Positions 44,043 through 56,900 of a stretch of 64,000 bases of DNA are shown in pieces. Positions within the stretch are counted from its first letter, which is position 1. Each line of letters begins with the position of its first letter. The DNA is from Oncomelania hupensis (lineage: Eukaryota; Mollusca; Gastropoda; Littorinimorpha; Pomatiopsidae). The DNA lies in contig CM072523.1 in the NCBI GenBank assembly GCA_036898135.1, forward strand, positions 34,512,468-34,576,467, read 5' to 3'. The translations under genes were made by a program, and so were the position numbers. The notes beneath the pieces were generated by a model. It was not told the DNA's origin. It did no database searches and saw only the letters and a list, made by a program, of their open reading frames with translations.

Positions 44043-44797
44043 GGCTGAAGAATATGATGTATTTCTACCAGTATCATCCAAACTACCTCAAATCATATTG
44101 AAAATCTCCTGTTACAATCAAGAAAAATACTCTTTGAACTGATAACCCGATTACTCCTACATTAGCATGAGAATACAACTATGAAAGATGGCTATAACTC
44201 TTTACTAAGAGTAGCAATTTTCATTCAAATATAATTAATATGAAGCATCAAGAATTAAAGCTGCAAAAGAATGTGTTTAGGATTTATCTAAAGATGCCTA
44301 TGACAGCTGGTATGTTTACAATGAAAAGCATAACCTAGGACCAATCGGATGCAATTCCAATCAAACTAGTTTACCAATAAACATGCCAATGGCGTTGCAA
44401 AAATCTGTAATGAGTCTTAACATGAGAATATTCGAAAAAGGCGTTGTTTGTTGCTCACCGGTAGCGTCCTCAGTTACCTGAGTAAACAACCAAACAAGCT
44501 TATCAAATCACGGAATTTCTCGCGATATGTTTTCGTCCACTTCCGGGACACAATTTATAGTTACATTATTCTTTGAAATAAAATTAATAAATAAGAACAG
44601 TTGTTTAATTTGCTTGGAATTTTTTCTACAGTTTTATGACATAATATATTATACAAAGCTGCTGCAAAAATAAAAGTATATTATTTTATCCAAGCACATG
44701 TGGGTAGTCTCCCCTGCGTCCGCCATTTTATACGTCAGCTTGTGCTTTTGCTGCGAAGAAAAGTCAACTGTGGTGGATTTTGCTTATATTGGCGATC
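44043..44797. promoter_or_regulatory. Shared 755-bp interval between the divergent ZBBX and SF3A1 start codons
   Basis: The genes are head to head with no other gene between. Visible motifs: an ETS-type ACTTCCGGGA at 44,539-44,548, a YY1-like CCGCCATTTT at 44,720-44,729 followed by TACGTCA, and an RFX/forkhead pair at 44,473-44,488. ETS and YY1 sites fit a housekeeping promoter near SF3A1. No TATA box in a typical position was seen. Transcription start sites are not known. Confidence 0.65.
44473..44488. promoter_or_regulatory. Candidate RFX X-box overlapping a forkhead (FOXJ1-like) site
   Basis: GTTACC-TG-AGTAAA fits the X-box GTNRCC-N(0-3)-RGYAAC with one mismatch at the last base. It overlaps GTAAACA (44,482-44,488), a forkhead core. 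RFX factors and FOXJ1 are the main regulators of motile-cilium genes such as ZBBX. The site is about 430 bp upstream of the ZBBX ATG. Confidence 0.45.
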
Positions 44798-44906
44798 ATG
44801 CCGTCGCTTGATTCTGTCAATCCTCCTCAGGAGGAACCTCAAACTGAGGAAACAACATTAAGCAAGCCAGTGATCGGTATTATTTACCCACCCCCTGAAG
44901 TCAGGA
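44798..44906 (+). CDS. SF3A1: SF3A1 exon 1 (start codon)
   Basis: Residues 1-36: MPSLDSVNPPQEEPQTEETT then LSKPVIGIIYPPPEVR. The KPVxGIIYPPPEVR motif is diagnostic. Donor A|GTATCC completes an Asn codon with exon 2. Confidence 0.93.
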
Positions 44907-47900
44907 GTATCCTTTTAAATTGTGCTGTTCACGACAATAGATTGAAATTGAATAGCGAAGTAGTAGGTATTACGGACGAAAATTGTATTTTGGTTCAGGA
45001 TGTTTTATTTAGTTTTTATTATATAGTACAAACCTTTAGAAGATTAAAAAAATTTAAATTGTTAAAATCGGTCAATATTAAGGCACTCATTTAACTGTTC
45101 AAAGTGGGTAACCCTTACACAAAAAAAAGAAATAAAACGCGTTTTTCCCAAAAGTGGCTCAAGTGTCTAAAATTAATACAAAGTGCATAAAAAGGCACTG
45201 TATTTACACAACAAAATGCAGAATCCTCTAGTATGCTCAGAAAACAAAAAGTTTTGCCAGTTTTAGCAGAATATACGAAAATAAATATGCATAAATTTAA
45301 TGATTTATATGAGTCATTCTTTGCTAATCGTAAACAAAATGGGCCTTTTACCCAAAAATAAAACTTGCTAATAGAATCAATCAACCAGTGCCATTTTGTA
45401 GGGAAATCTTTCAATTATCTGAATATGTAAACACTAAAACAGCAGCTATACCACCTTTGACAAAAAATTGATTCTTGTTAGGGGTCACCACGCCGGTTAC
45501 TTGCATGATGTTGTGACACTAAAACATTAAATGTACCACTTGAAATTACTTTATTTGACAAATTATCTTTTTATATGATAGGAGTACTCCTTATTCTTTC
45601 AATCTGAATGATTTTTTTAATTAATGAGGGAAACTAGCATGGAGTGTGACGCAAGGAATTGTGTGACACCATATGCAAGTAACCAAGCCACTTATTTTTT
45701 TCTACCATAGACTGAATTTCTATGTTGTCAAAATCATACTCTAGTCACATTTTTTCAACATCCAGACACACACAATAACTCAATCAAAACCTAATTAAAC
45801 TTATTCTTTGATGACAAGAGAAGAAGAAAATGAAAATTGTAACTTGCATGATGTGCGACACCATCGCATGTTAAGTAGTAAAAAAGACTGCAAGATAAAT
45901 GCAATAAACGAAAAGCAAATAAAAACAGAATAATTTGATTGTTCTTTATTTAAAATAACTGCTCTTTACCTTTGAAACTTTTAATTTAACCTACGAAACA
46001 AATACAATACGTGAGGAAACAACACATTTTCTACCAGAACAAAGCTGATCACTGTATTTATTGGTTTCTTGCATCATACATGACACTATCTTCAGGCAAT
46101 CGGAGTGCAGTCACTGTTAAACTGATTAACATTCTAAAATACTGTTGCTCGATAATAACCGAGTCTTTTGTTGAATAAAATAAAGCATTAGAAACACTTT
46201 TAAACTTAACTATCGACGCTAAAAAACGTAGTGCAAACGAAACAACACTTGATTTGCGTGTACCAAGCCAAACAAATTTCGCGGTTTTCTTGCGCATTTC
46301 TCTTTCGTTCCGTGTGACACGTCATAGAATTTGATGTAGAAATGAACATCACGTGGTTATTTTCCATAAAACGTCATTGAGTTGTGTGTAGAGTTTGAAA
46401 ATGCAGCTTACCAGGCCATTTACACTCCGTGAAGTAGAAGCTTAAAAAAAAAAAACTTTAAAAACAAACTTTGGTTACTTGCATGACGAATGTAACACCA
46501 TCATTTAAAAAAATTACTACAAATTTCCTGACATGTCTTCTGCGTTATTTTTCATACCAATGTGAGTGTTTTTCGCTTGTTTGTTTAATTCCTATTAGAT
46601 TTTGATAATTCAATTCTTGTGTCGTCTGCTTCACTTGCTTTGAGATTCAGATTTTTGTGACGTCATGAGTACGCAAGTAACCCTCTTTTTTAAACCCCAA
46701 ATTTACGGCTAAAATCAAGCAAATTTAAGCAACTGACTGTGCTGCTACTTTCTTCAAACCATGGACAATCACATTTCATTAATCAGTTAGATATAGTAAT
46801 CTTTACCGTTTTTTTATGGGGAGTTTAAAACGCAAGGGGTGTGAAGGGCTCTTGTCAGACGCCATTTTTAGCCCAAAAATTGCATTTAAATCAATTTTTA
46901 CCATACTAATAATTAACTATCTGCCATGGTGCCGTTTTTCCAGTTGCATTTACCTTATTAGAGCACAAATTTAATTTTATTTTGTTTCAAAACTAGCTTA
47001 CATTTTTTTTATGGGCCTTGAACAAAATGTACCCCAACATTTACGACTAGCAAAGAATGACTCATATATGTGCAAGTGCCAAAAGGTCGTTTTGAAACAG
47101 TATGCATTTTTAAAAATGGAAATAAATGTGTATTTGAAATTATGTGTTTGTTGTAATTTGTGATATTGTAAGGATATATGTTAGAGAGATATATAAAATA
47201 AACTGTTGCTGTCAATTGTAGAATTAGTATATAAAAAAAAATAAAACAGTGAAAAAAAGGGGATTTTTTTGCGGTCCAGAAAGCTGTAACTCAGTAGCAA
47301 GGACAACATAAAATTATTTTTTTTACAAGTTTATATTCTTTTAAATTACATTTATACAGCTTTCTTTTCTGATCATTTTGCACTTTAAATTTTTGAAATA
47401 GGTAAAAAATTGTAGAAGTTACAGTAGTTTGAAATGTTGAAAATAAGCCTTTTCTCGCGACCCATCTTAGAGAAACTTGCCTTATAAAAGGCAATTGTTG
47501 ATGGACCAAATTTTATTAGAAAATTTAGTGTTTATTTGATAAATAATTTATTTGTAAAGATTACTTACAGAAATTTGGCATATATATGGAATGATGCATG
47601 GCGAATTCAATCATTGCATTATTTTTCTCATATTGGCAATATTTATGCATCTAATTTGCATAAATTAGCACATTTTCGACCTTAATAAAAATTAAATGTT
47701 GGGTTTCTTTTAAAAAAAAAACAATTTTTATTATTTTTTCTTAACATTTCACAACTAATTTTGCCTGATAAAATCAATGGTAGCATTATTTTTGTATTTT
47801 CAATGTTTATCTATCTTATGATCTAATTTGCATAAATTAAAATTTTAGATTTAATTTAACAATTAACGGCAGTATTTATTAAAACTTGTACATGAAAAAA

Positions 47901-50900
47901 GCAGAATATAACTTTTTTTTTTTTAGATTGAACCTGACACTTTAATGGATTAATGCATGATGATTTCAATGGTAACATTGATTTTGTCTAATTCTCAGTA
48001 TTTATTATTAATTAGCATAAATTAACGTTACCTTAAATTATAAGGAAATTTTTTGGGGGGTTTGCATTCATGATCATGTTATTTTGCTAATTTTTTATGA
48101 AATGCTGCATCTGCAAGGTGATTTAAATGGTTACTAAGATTGGTTATATCTGACTGACAAAATGTATTAAATAACATAAATTGACATTTATAAAGAAATA
48201 TTCGACAAAGCATTAACGATAACATCACAAGGAACACAACACTTATTTTGACAATTACTATTTTTAATGTATAATTACATATAAGAACTGTAAAATAAAC
48301 ATACTTCATTATCTTGTATACACATATGCAAATGAAACATAAGATAAACGTGTAGATAATAAGTCTGAAAAGGGATTCTAAAAGTAAACATCTATAATAA
48401 CAGTAGGCCTATGTTATGAAAAAGAAAAACAGCAGCAAAAGAAAAAGTAACAGAAATGTCCAAAGAAATATTTAAAAACAGAGTGAACAATATAAAACTA
48501 AACAGGTTAATCATTCAAGCATTATCAAGGACACCCTAACCTCCCACCCACCCCACAAAATAAAGATCGTTTAGACTTCGATTGCTTCGTCTGAACGTAG
48601 TAGTTTAGGCCTACGTTAGGCCTACCGACTACAATCATCTTGCTGAATCTTCTTAATTCTTATCGTTTAATCGCACCTTTTAATTAATGCATAGGTTTGT
48701 TTTATTTATTTTTGAACTGAAACCCAAAAGCAATATATATTTTTCCTTTGATATTCAGTGTATTGTACGCAATACAAGTTTAAGGGAATGCAGTATTTTG
48801 AACAACATCGTGCTTAGCATTTGACCGGAAATTCTATAAATAGACGTAAACTAGATCTCGGCCAATCAAAGCTCATGAAATAATAACGGCCAAGGTCGCA
48901 AGTGACGTTACAGCGGTTCGCTTTCCGCCGGCTGACTGAGAAGAAAATGGCACTAACTTTTCGCATTTTTTTCTGCGTTCGCTGCTAATTATCGCGAAAT
49001 AATAAAATAACACATATTAATGACGCATATGAGAAGAAAGATAATCTTATCTGTCATCACGCGCAATTTAGTCCGAGGCTTGAAAAACATCCACTTTCGA
49101 GAAAATCGATGAAAACTTTAACAACTTGTATCTCCGTTCGTATGCTATGTAGAACAAAAGCGGAAATTGCGCGAGAAAGAGCTACATCTTCTCTGATTGG
49201 TTGTAAATTTTCGTTATTTTCCGGATAAAGGTTAAAAGGTTACAGGTTACGAACCGAGCGTGATTCGAAGGTAGCGATTCACGGAGGCGAACTACAAAAG
49301 CGGCAAGAAAAACTTCACTAAGCATCGGGTTTAATCGGGCTCAGGAAATAAATAAAATTGCCAATCTAATAAATAATTATATCATCTAAAAGATCGTTTT
49401 ATTTTCTTTCCATTGATATGCAATATGACTTTGTTAAACAAAATTATTTTAGTATTATTTTAGTTTTCTTTCACCAAATGTTGGCCTGACTAGCCCTCTG
49501 CAGTGTAATCGCGCTGACTGTGACTGAGCGTTGGTAAGTTATAGTTGCTCACATTAGAGTCTCTTTACTCATTTAAATGAAATAACAACTGGATAAAATT
49601 TTGTAGTTTGACTTACCGATGTTTAAGCACTTAAAACAGCTTAACAATTTATCTGTAACCATTTTTGAAATTATTGCATTATAGCCTAATTTTATTCACG
49701 GACGGTCGTTACATCAAATGTCAAAATCGTACTACTCTTTGCAGACAAAAAACCAATGCTTTAGTGAAGTTCCAGTCCTAATTTTGGAATAACCGAAGCG
49801 GAGAAATGTATGGCAAATACAAATATATTTTGTTTAAAGGATAAAACGAAATTCTTATAGGTAAAATATGGCAGAATATCTCACTTTTAAAAAAAATGTC
49901 AAAAAGTAACGACCGTTCATATTCGTTTTTTTATTTATTACTTTACGTTTTGAAACCCATTCCGACATTTTATTGATCACGTGACCAAAACAGAAAAGAC
50001 AAATGGCGGCTATTTTAGCTGAGAGCAAGCTACGGGAAAAACGGGTGAAGTTTTCATAAAATGTCAAAAAATTTTCAACAGTACGACCGTCACACAGAAG
50101 TTTGATATGATCGTTTCTTCACTTGTGTAGAGTTGGATTGTACATTATGCTTTTATTTCGCAGTATTTTTGGAGGAAAGTGAAAATAAAAATGATCGGAA
50201 GCGTAAACATAATAAAGTAGAACAACCAAGTGATGTTTTTCAGATCGACAGATGTCTAATATCGACCGTCACTTTTCATCAGTAACAAGTCAGAGGGTTT
50301 TCTTTACCTTTGGCTGGAAAAAAAACATGTCCCTAGCAGTGATTTTCTAACTACAGATCGATAGTCTAGGTTATCCAATTTGACAGACTCTTACAAGATC
50401 TGTGATGGCTATAATGTGATAAATAGGCCTAAATTCATTAAATAATCAGGTTTACATTTATTATTTTATTCAAATATTGTTTGTTTTATTTTTTATTTTT
50501 TCACCATTTTTCAAGTTGATACATTTTTTTACTGTTTTACTTAACTACATAATAATTAGTAAATATGCTGATAACATGAATGATTTGTCTTTTTGTCCTA
50601 AATGTGCACATTGCTTCATTATGTATGTCAACTACTGACAACAGTGTCTCATGTAACAACCATCACAATGTTTTTCAATATCAACATTTTGTATTACTTG
50701 ACAATGTTTAAATGTGTTTTATTTTGAAATGTGATCTAAATGTTTTAGAAACAAACATATCTTAAATCATTAAAGCAAATCATAACATACCCATGAAAAC
50801 ATTAAACCAGAGTTGCGTGATGGTTGTTACATCTGACATGATCATGTTCATATACTGCTTTTTGATATTTCATTCACTTTGTTTTTTTTATTATTTTTTT

Positions 50901-53900
50901 CTTTCAATTGTGGAAGCTTTATTAATTTTAATAGTTTAAAGTTACACATTTCTTCCATCTTTTAAATTATGGGTGATTGAGGATGTCAATGTAACAACCG
51001 TCACGTTGTCAGTTTTTTTCACATACATGGCTTTATGTGAAAATTCCTTTAATGAGTTATCTTTTCATGCACATTTCCTTGAAGCCTATACATAAGACTT
51101 ACAAAAAATGCAAATTATTATGTAATCAAAAACAATTTATTAAACTGCTTATACAACACGACCTTTTGGCACTTGCACATATATTCATAATTCATATTAA
51201 TTGTTCGACAATATGAAGATCTTTTTGGGAGTTATGGAGTAAAATACAACAAAAAAAATAATACATTGAAAGCCTAAATTGTGTTTAAGAGTTAGAACTT
51301 GGGACTTGTAGACAATCAAGGGACATTAACCCACTTACAAACCTAGTATTACTACTGCCGTGCTGATGCAGGCCTACAAGAATAACTACTAGTAGTAGGC
51401 CTAACTCTCTGGAGAATTAATTATGCAAAACGAAGACCTTGCAATATTCACGGAAATAAACATAAGAGAAGAAAGAACATTGTTTTGCAAACAAAAGTCA
51501 CCCCTGGAGTTGACATAATGTCATAACTTAAAGTGAAACGCATGAGTTCTAATCTGAATGCGTGTGTGCAAAGCCGTGACAACGATAAAAAACAACATGG
51601 TGGCGACTCGGAAGAGGCGTAACCATCGTCGTGTGGTCTTGAATTTTGTATAATTTGAAAGGCTTTACGCTCAAAAAGTTTATTTTTTGCCGTTGTATTA
51701 TTTAAAAGACACATCAGGTTACCTAATAAAACACAAATTACAGCCAAGCAATTTTTATAAAGGACACAAAAAAAAATGCTGACGATACCGGAAGGGGCGT
51801 AACTATTGGTCGTGGGGACTTTAATTTTTTTAATTTTGAAAGGCTTTACGCGCTGAAAGTGTACTTTTTCTTTGTTGTATTAATTTTTTAAAAAATCAGG
51901 TTACATAATAAAACATAAATTACAGGCAAGCAAATTTTATAACGAAATTTTTTTTTTTTTCGAAGTTGAAGCTGCTCCCCCCAAAAAGGTAGTTGCTCTG
52001 CTGCGCCAATGTCTCCCCTTTCGTTATTGGTCATTTGTTTTAAAAATAACCACTTTACATAGCCGTTTGAGACCATAATCTGACCCTGGTATCAGCGGTA
52101 AAATTAGAGTTAGGTTTCCCGGAAATCTCGATCCGCTCGGAAGAGTTATCTTCTCTTGCATCCGTAATACCTAGAAGTAGCATGCTACCACAGTACCAGC
52201 GTCTAGATTAGTAGATCTAGTTCTAGGCCTATGCTGTGTGTAATAACTAATATACTTAGTTTGATAAAATAGGACGGATTTGTTTATGCTAATTTAGTAA
52301 TTAAGTGCGATTTGAGATCAATTACCATTTCAAATGTTTTCGAAAAAGGATTTATTGATTGTAATGTTAAAAGTTCTAAATCACTAAATGAGTTACTCAG
52401 AGTATATTGCTTGAAGATAGGTATCATGCTGAAGGCAAATGCAATAAAATTGGGTGTATGACGATTCGCCTAATGACGATTCCCCTCACCTCGTTTTCAG
52501 TCAATTCGCAACATCTCAATTCAATTGCCCTACATGTGTTTTTGAATGCACAACTTAATCGTTGTGTTGTATTGTGTTAGCAAGTATTATATATGATAGC
52601 GGGTATTAGGGAGAGTTTGCAAACGCTACTTCGGAAGGAATACCAGGGGTGAGATTTAACCCAGGAGACTAACTAGCCCGCCGGGCTAGCTAGTAAGTAA
52701 AGTGAGGTAGCCCGCATGGTTTTTGGGTTCGGACGTGGTGAGGTAGATTCTAGAAATAAAGTTCCACATTTTCTGATCAACAACCGTCACCTTGACAATA
52801 CACGTAATTTGTAGCGAGTGTCATTTTCACAAACAAAGCAGACAGCGTGCTTGGCGCAAAAGGAAAGTAGGCAAAGGGAAATAACGCTCGCGTATGCTTC
52901 ATACTCGTAGCAGACGAACAGTGACCTAAAAACGCTCTAGCTTCGGACTGAGCTTCTAAAAGTCTGCAAGTAGTTTTTTTTTTTTTTTTTTTAGGTCGCC
53001 AGGCGGGCTGGCTCAATTATAAAGTGAGGTCGCCCGAGCCGGTTTTAAGTCGCCTCGGGCGACCGCTAAATCTCACTCCTGAATACTTCGCCTATTGGTG
53101 ACGTCACACGCAGCGAAGTCGCTTCCCATGAAGCGGGCCGTGGGTCAGGTTTGCGTGGCGATACGTGGTGACTTCAAGTTCGCTGAAATAGCCTCCCTTG
53201 ACGCAATGCGGGTTTTCTCCCTTTTGTGCTCCCTATCAAAATTTGTGTGATTTCCATCTATTTTTACTCATTGAGTGATTGAAGATGTACCAGAAGTTGT
53301 TAAGAGTAAGTTACGATATACCACGCTGCTGTTTGAACGATTGGGCACAGCCAGGTCGACAAAACAATCGTCATGTTGCGATGACATTTGCAAAAGAACA
53401 GGAAATTATTACTGCAGATTTATACAATACAATACAATACAATACAACAAATCTTTATTATCCCATAAGGAACTTCACAGCAATGTATGTCAGGCATATA
53501 AAACATATAATTAAAAACAGTCATGTTATAACATTTAACAAAGCTACAAAATCAATACTAAATTTATATACATTCTATAAATCTAATCACTTGCGTACTC
53601 TTACACTTCATCTTTTCCTTCAAACACCTATCCACGCACTCTGGTTCTATCACACGTATGTCAATGCCCTTTTTTAGACAGTTAAAATATAATAAAAAAT
53701 ACATACAAACATAGTGTATATGATAGTTTACCACTCTGGACTTATAAAAAATTATTTTGTTGCAACAGTGTTAGATAAATAATCTCAGTTTAATATGAGT
53801 CTTAGTAGGTCAACAATATATAACTGTATGAAACTATGATCAACATAAGCAATAATACCGTTGACTGATTATAACAGTTGTCAAAAAATACAGGTAAAGC

Positions 53901-56900
53901 ACGTAAATGGTATTTTAAAAGTTTGTTTACAGACATTCATATTAAACACACACATATTATACACACACTCACAAATACACACATGCACACGCACATGTCT
54001 TCATACAAACATGCACATACACTCAGCGAGATAATTGGGAGACTCCTACATCAAGACAGTCTTGTGTTTGAGGGTCTGGCATTGGCCTCATTTAGCATTT
54101 AGCATTGATATGGCAGTAGGGATGAAGGTGTTTTTGTAGCGCTGTGTACAGCGGAATCTGCGATTTGATGGAAGAAGTTCAAACAGACAGGAAAGTGGGT
54201 GGGTAGGGTCTCTCTGAATTCTGACTGCCTTGCTGAGGGCTCTTTTGTGGAACAGTTGTTCCAGAGTCGCCTGCTTCTTGCCAACTATCTTGCTGCACAC
54301 ACTCTCTATTCCACACAAATGATTTTTGCTCTTCACATTCAATCCCTTGAACCAACAGATAAAAGAAAAGGTTAGAATAGACTCAATAAACGCATGGTAA
54401 CACATTTCAATGATATGACTGGACACTTTAAAAGATCTCAGCTGATACAATATGTACATTCTTTGTCTGCATTTCTTGTAGACAACCTCGGCATTTCTGG
54501 AAAAGTTTAATTTGTGATCAACAATTGTGCCCAAGTACTTGTATTCCTCCACCCTCTCTACCACCTGTCCCTTCAGCTGGAGTGCCGCCACATCTGTTAC
54601 ATTTCTCTTGTAATCAATACCATCTCTTTTGTTTTGGTCACATTTAGCTCCAAACAATTCTGATCGCACCACTGTGCGAAGGTTGATATACTTTCCTCAT
54701 AATTAGCTGCTGAATCTGAAGTGTCAACAAGAGCCGTGTCATCAGAAAATTTGATGATCCTGAGATCTTCTCGGTCACTGCGACAGTCATCTGTGTAGAG
54801 TGTAAAGACAAAGGGGGGAGATGACAGTGCCCTGAGGGGTCCCCGTGTTGATAGTTTTGACAGAGGAGGAGCAGGAGGAGAGAGACGAGGAGACAGCGAG
54901 AGCTGCATCAGTAGAGAAGGACTCGGAGGACATCTGTTACTAATAATATTAATATTAATAAGTTCTCAAACTTCCTACCCGGTCGGCCGCGCTCAGTGGC
55001 CACTCAGGTAAATTCAGGTAAATCAATAGGCGCAAGCATCTCGAACAAACAAATAAGGCATCTATTTCTGTGAAAATGGATCACAAAATGGGCGCCTCGA
55101 ACTGTCTGTCTGACTAATCAGATTTAATCACACTACGGCACAAATACTAAATCTAATCACACTACACACTATAAATACTCAATCTAATCACTAAATACTA
55201 CACACTAAATACTAAATCTAATCACTAATACTAAAATCTAATCACACTACACTGATCACAAATATACTAAATCTAATCACACTACGGCACAAATACTACG
55301 GCACGTCTCGAGCTGTTTGACTAATCTGATCTAATCAAACTATGGCACAAATACACAAAAGTAGGGCATTGCATCATTTGAAATGCATGTATTCAGTCTT
55401 GTATCAAGGCATGACCATTTCTGTGCAATTTTCTTCATTAAAGTTAAAAGCGTGAAATAGCGAACGTAAATAACCTTCGTACAATTTGCCTTTCAGGCGA
55501 AGAATTCGTAAGGCGCGTTCGTAGAAAGGCTGCGCGCGCTCCCGCAAGTACGTCACTCAGCTAAAAATAGGCAGGGAAATCCTTTCCTTACGGAGAAGTA
55601 TGAGCCTGCAAACTCTCCCTATTATATTATAACCCTAACCCTAACCCTTGACGTAATGTTCAGGTGAGTTGACTGAGGCGAATTGACAGTTAGGCGTATA
55701 GTCGTGCACCCATAAAATTATATTTTCAAAATCTTTTTGTTTATTGCAGGCAGCGCAAGCTGTCATACTGGCTCAGTGGCTGGAATTCCAGTGGTCAAGA
55801 TCCCGCTATCCTGTTTCAAATCAACTGGAGAAACAGGATGACTGTCAGTCACCACATAGACTATTTGGGTGTTTGCTTCTGGCACAGGCAGCAGCGTTAT
55901 TCATAAGTGTGATTGCTTTTACTGTTTTAGCTTTTTGCAAGGATTTAATAAAAAGTTCATGATGCATCTTTCGTGACGGACTGATTGAGAATGAAATAGT
56001 AATTTTTTAATTATTTGGCCTATCTGGACTATTACATATCTGTTGCACCAGGAATTATTTATTATTCGCATGAAACGATGTCAATATTATTTTGTAAAAA
56101 TATTAATTATGTTAGTATGATTTGTTTTCTCTTCTCTTCATGTTTGATATGTGTACAGCAGATTATTTATTCTTTAACCAAGGCTAAGACATTGTGGACA
56201 AGACTGCAAGTTTTGTTGCCAGAAATGGACCAGACTTTGAGCATCGTATTCGACAGAACGAAGTTAATAATCCAAAATTCAACTTTTTGAATCCTGTCGA
56301 CGCTTACCATGCCTACTACCAGCACAAAGTCAAGGAATTCAAAGAGGGAAAAGGTGAGTCCTGTTTGGCAAGCTGTGTTTCTCCATTTTCATAATTTTAT
56401 TCACCTTCACTGCTTCAGTTTATACAAAGTAGTACTAGTAGTAAGTAATTGTAAAAGTCTACCTGCCACACAGAATTCTTGACAATTCATTTTTATAGGT
56501 AGCAGCAGGCTAAATTTATTTTTTATTAAGCCAACTACAAAATATAACTTTCTGGAAACTACAGCCCAAAACAAGCAAAATAAAATCTAGAGATATTCGA
56601 TTTTAAATTGCCACAATGCAATCTAGGTGTATAAATTTATTGCCAAATTCATGACCCTCCCATTTCTAAACAACATGCAGCATTATATAAATTAGGTAGA
56701 ACCAGCCTTACTATGTGCAGCGCAACCATGCATAAAAATCGCCAATTTTTACAATTTTTATCTTGCTCTATCTTGCAATCTGGCAAGCTTTCATTCATGC
56801 CGTTTGTATTTTAATAAAGAGTAATTCTTTTACTTTTTATGTGTTCTATTTATTTGTGTGTTAACGTCTGAAATAATGTGTACCAACAACGAACAGAAGG

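Larger units (their letters stand above)
47064..51184. repeat. Perfect 27-bp inverted repeat pair 4.1 kb apart
   Basis: The 27 bp at 47,064-47,090 (starts ATATATGTGCAAGTGCC) is present exactly, inverted, at 51,158-51,184. It overlaps the right arm of block A. The pair could be the subterminal ends of a 4.1-kb element containing the degenerate satellite and block B. Confidence 0.65.
52452..55711. mobile_element. 3.26-kb DNA transposon, TIR GGGTG..., perfect 8-bp duplication ATAAAATT
   Basis: ATAAAATT occurs immediately outside both ends (52,444-52,451 and 55,712-55,719). The termini begin GGGTGTATGACGATTCGCC (left) and, read inward from the right, GGGTGCACGACTATACGCC. A second inverted block, TAGGGAGAGTTTGCA, lies 150 bp inside the left end and about 90 bp inside the right end. 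Words of the type CAATTCGCC/GACGATTC recur near both ends. The superfamily is unresolved: 8-bp duplications occur in hAT, P and Merlin-type elements. Inner sequence is largely later insertions (a MITE and an L2-like LINE) and a minisatellite. Confidence 0.85.
44907..56188 (+). other. SF3A1: SF3A1 intron 1 (11.3 kb)
   Basis: Filled with repeat structures described separately. No exon of another gene was recognised inside; short frames at 45,115-45,414 and 46,058-46,297 are not convincing genes. Confidence 0.85.

Noticed and set aside
45115..45414. 99-codon minus-strand frame containing LRLAKNDSY
   Set aside because: No recognised domain. It sits on the inverted-repeat arm of block A and is more likely transposon debris than a gene.
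54961..55100. Possible continuation of the L2-like LINE upstream of 54,908
   Set aside because: No reverse-transcriptase homology can be read upstream of 54,908; the copy appears truncated there.
55630..55650. CCCTAACCCTAACCC, telomere-like
   Set aside because: Only about three units. It lies at the inner edge of a transposon end, too short to be an interstitial telomere array; TTAGGG at 41,386 is shorter still.
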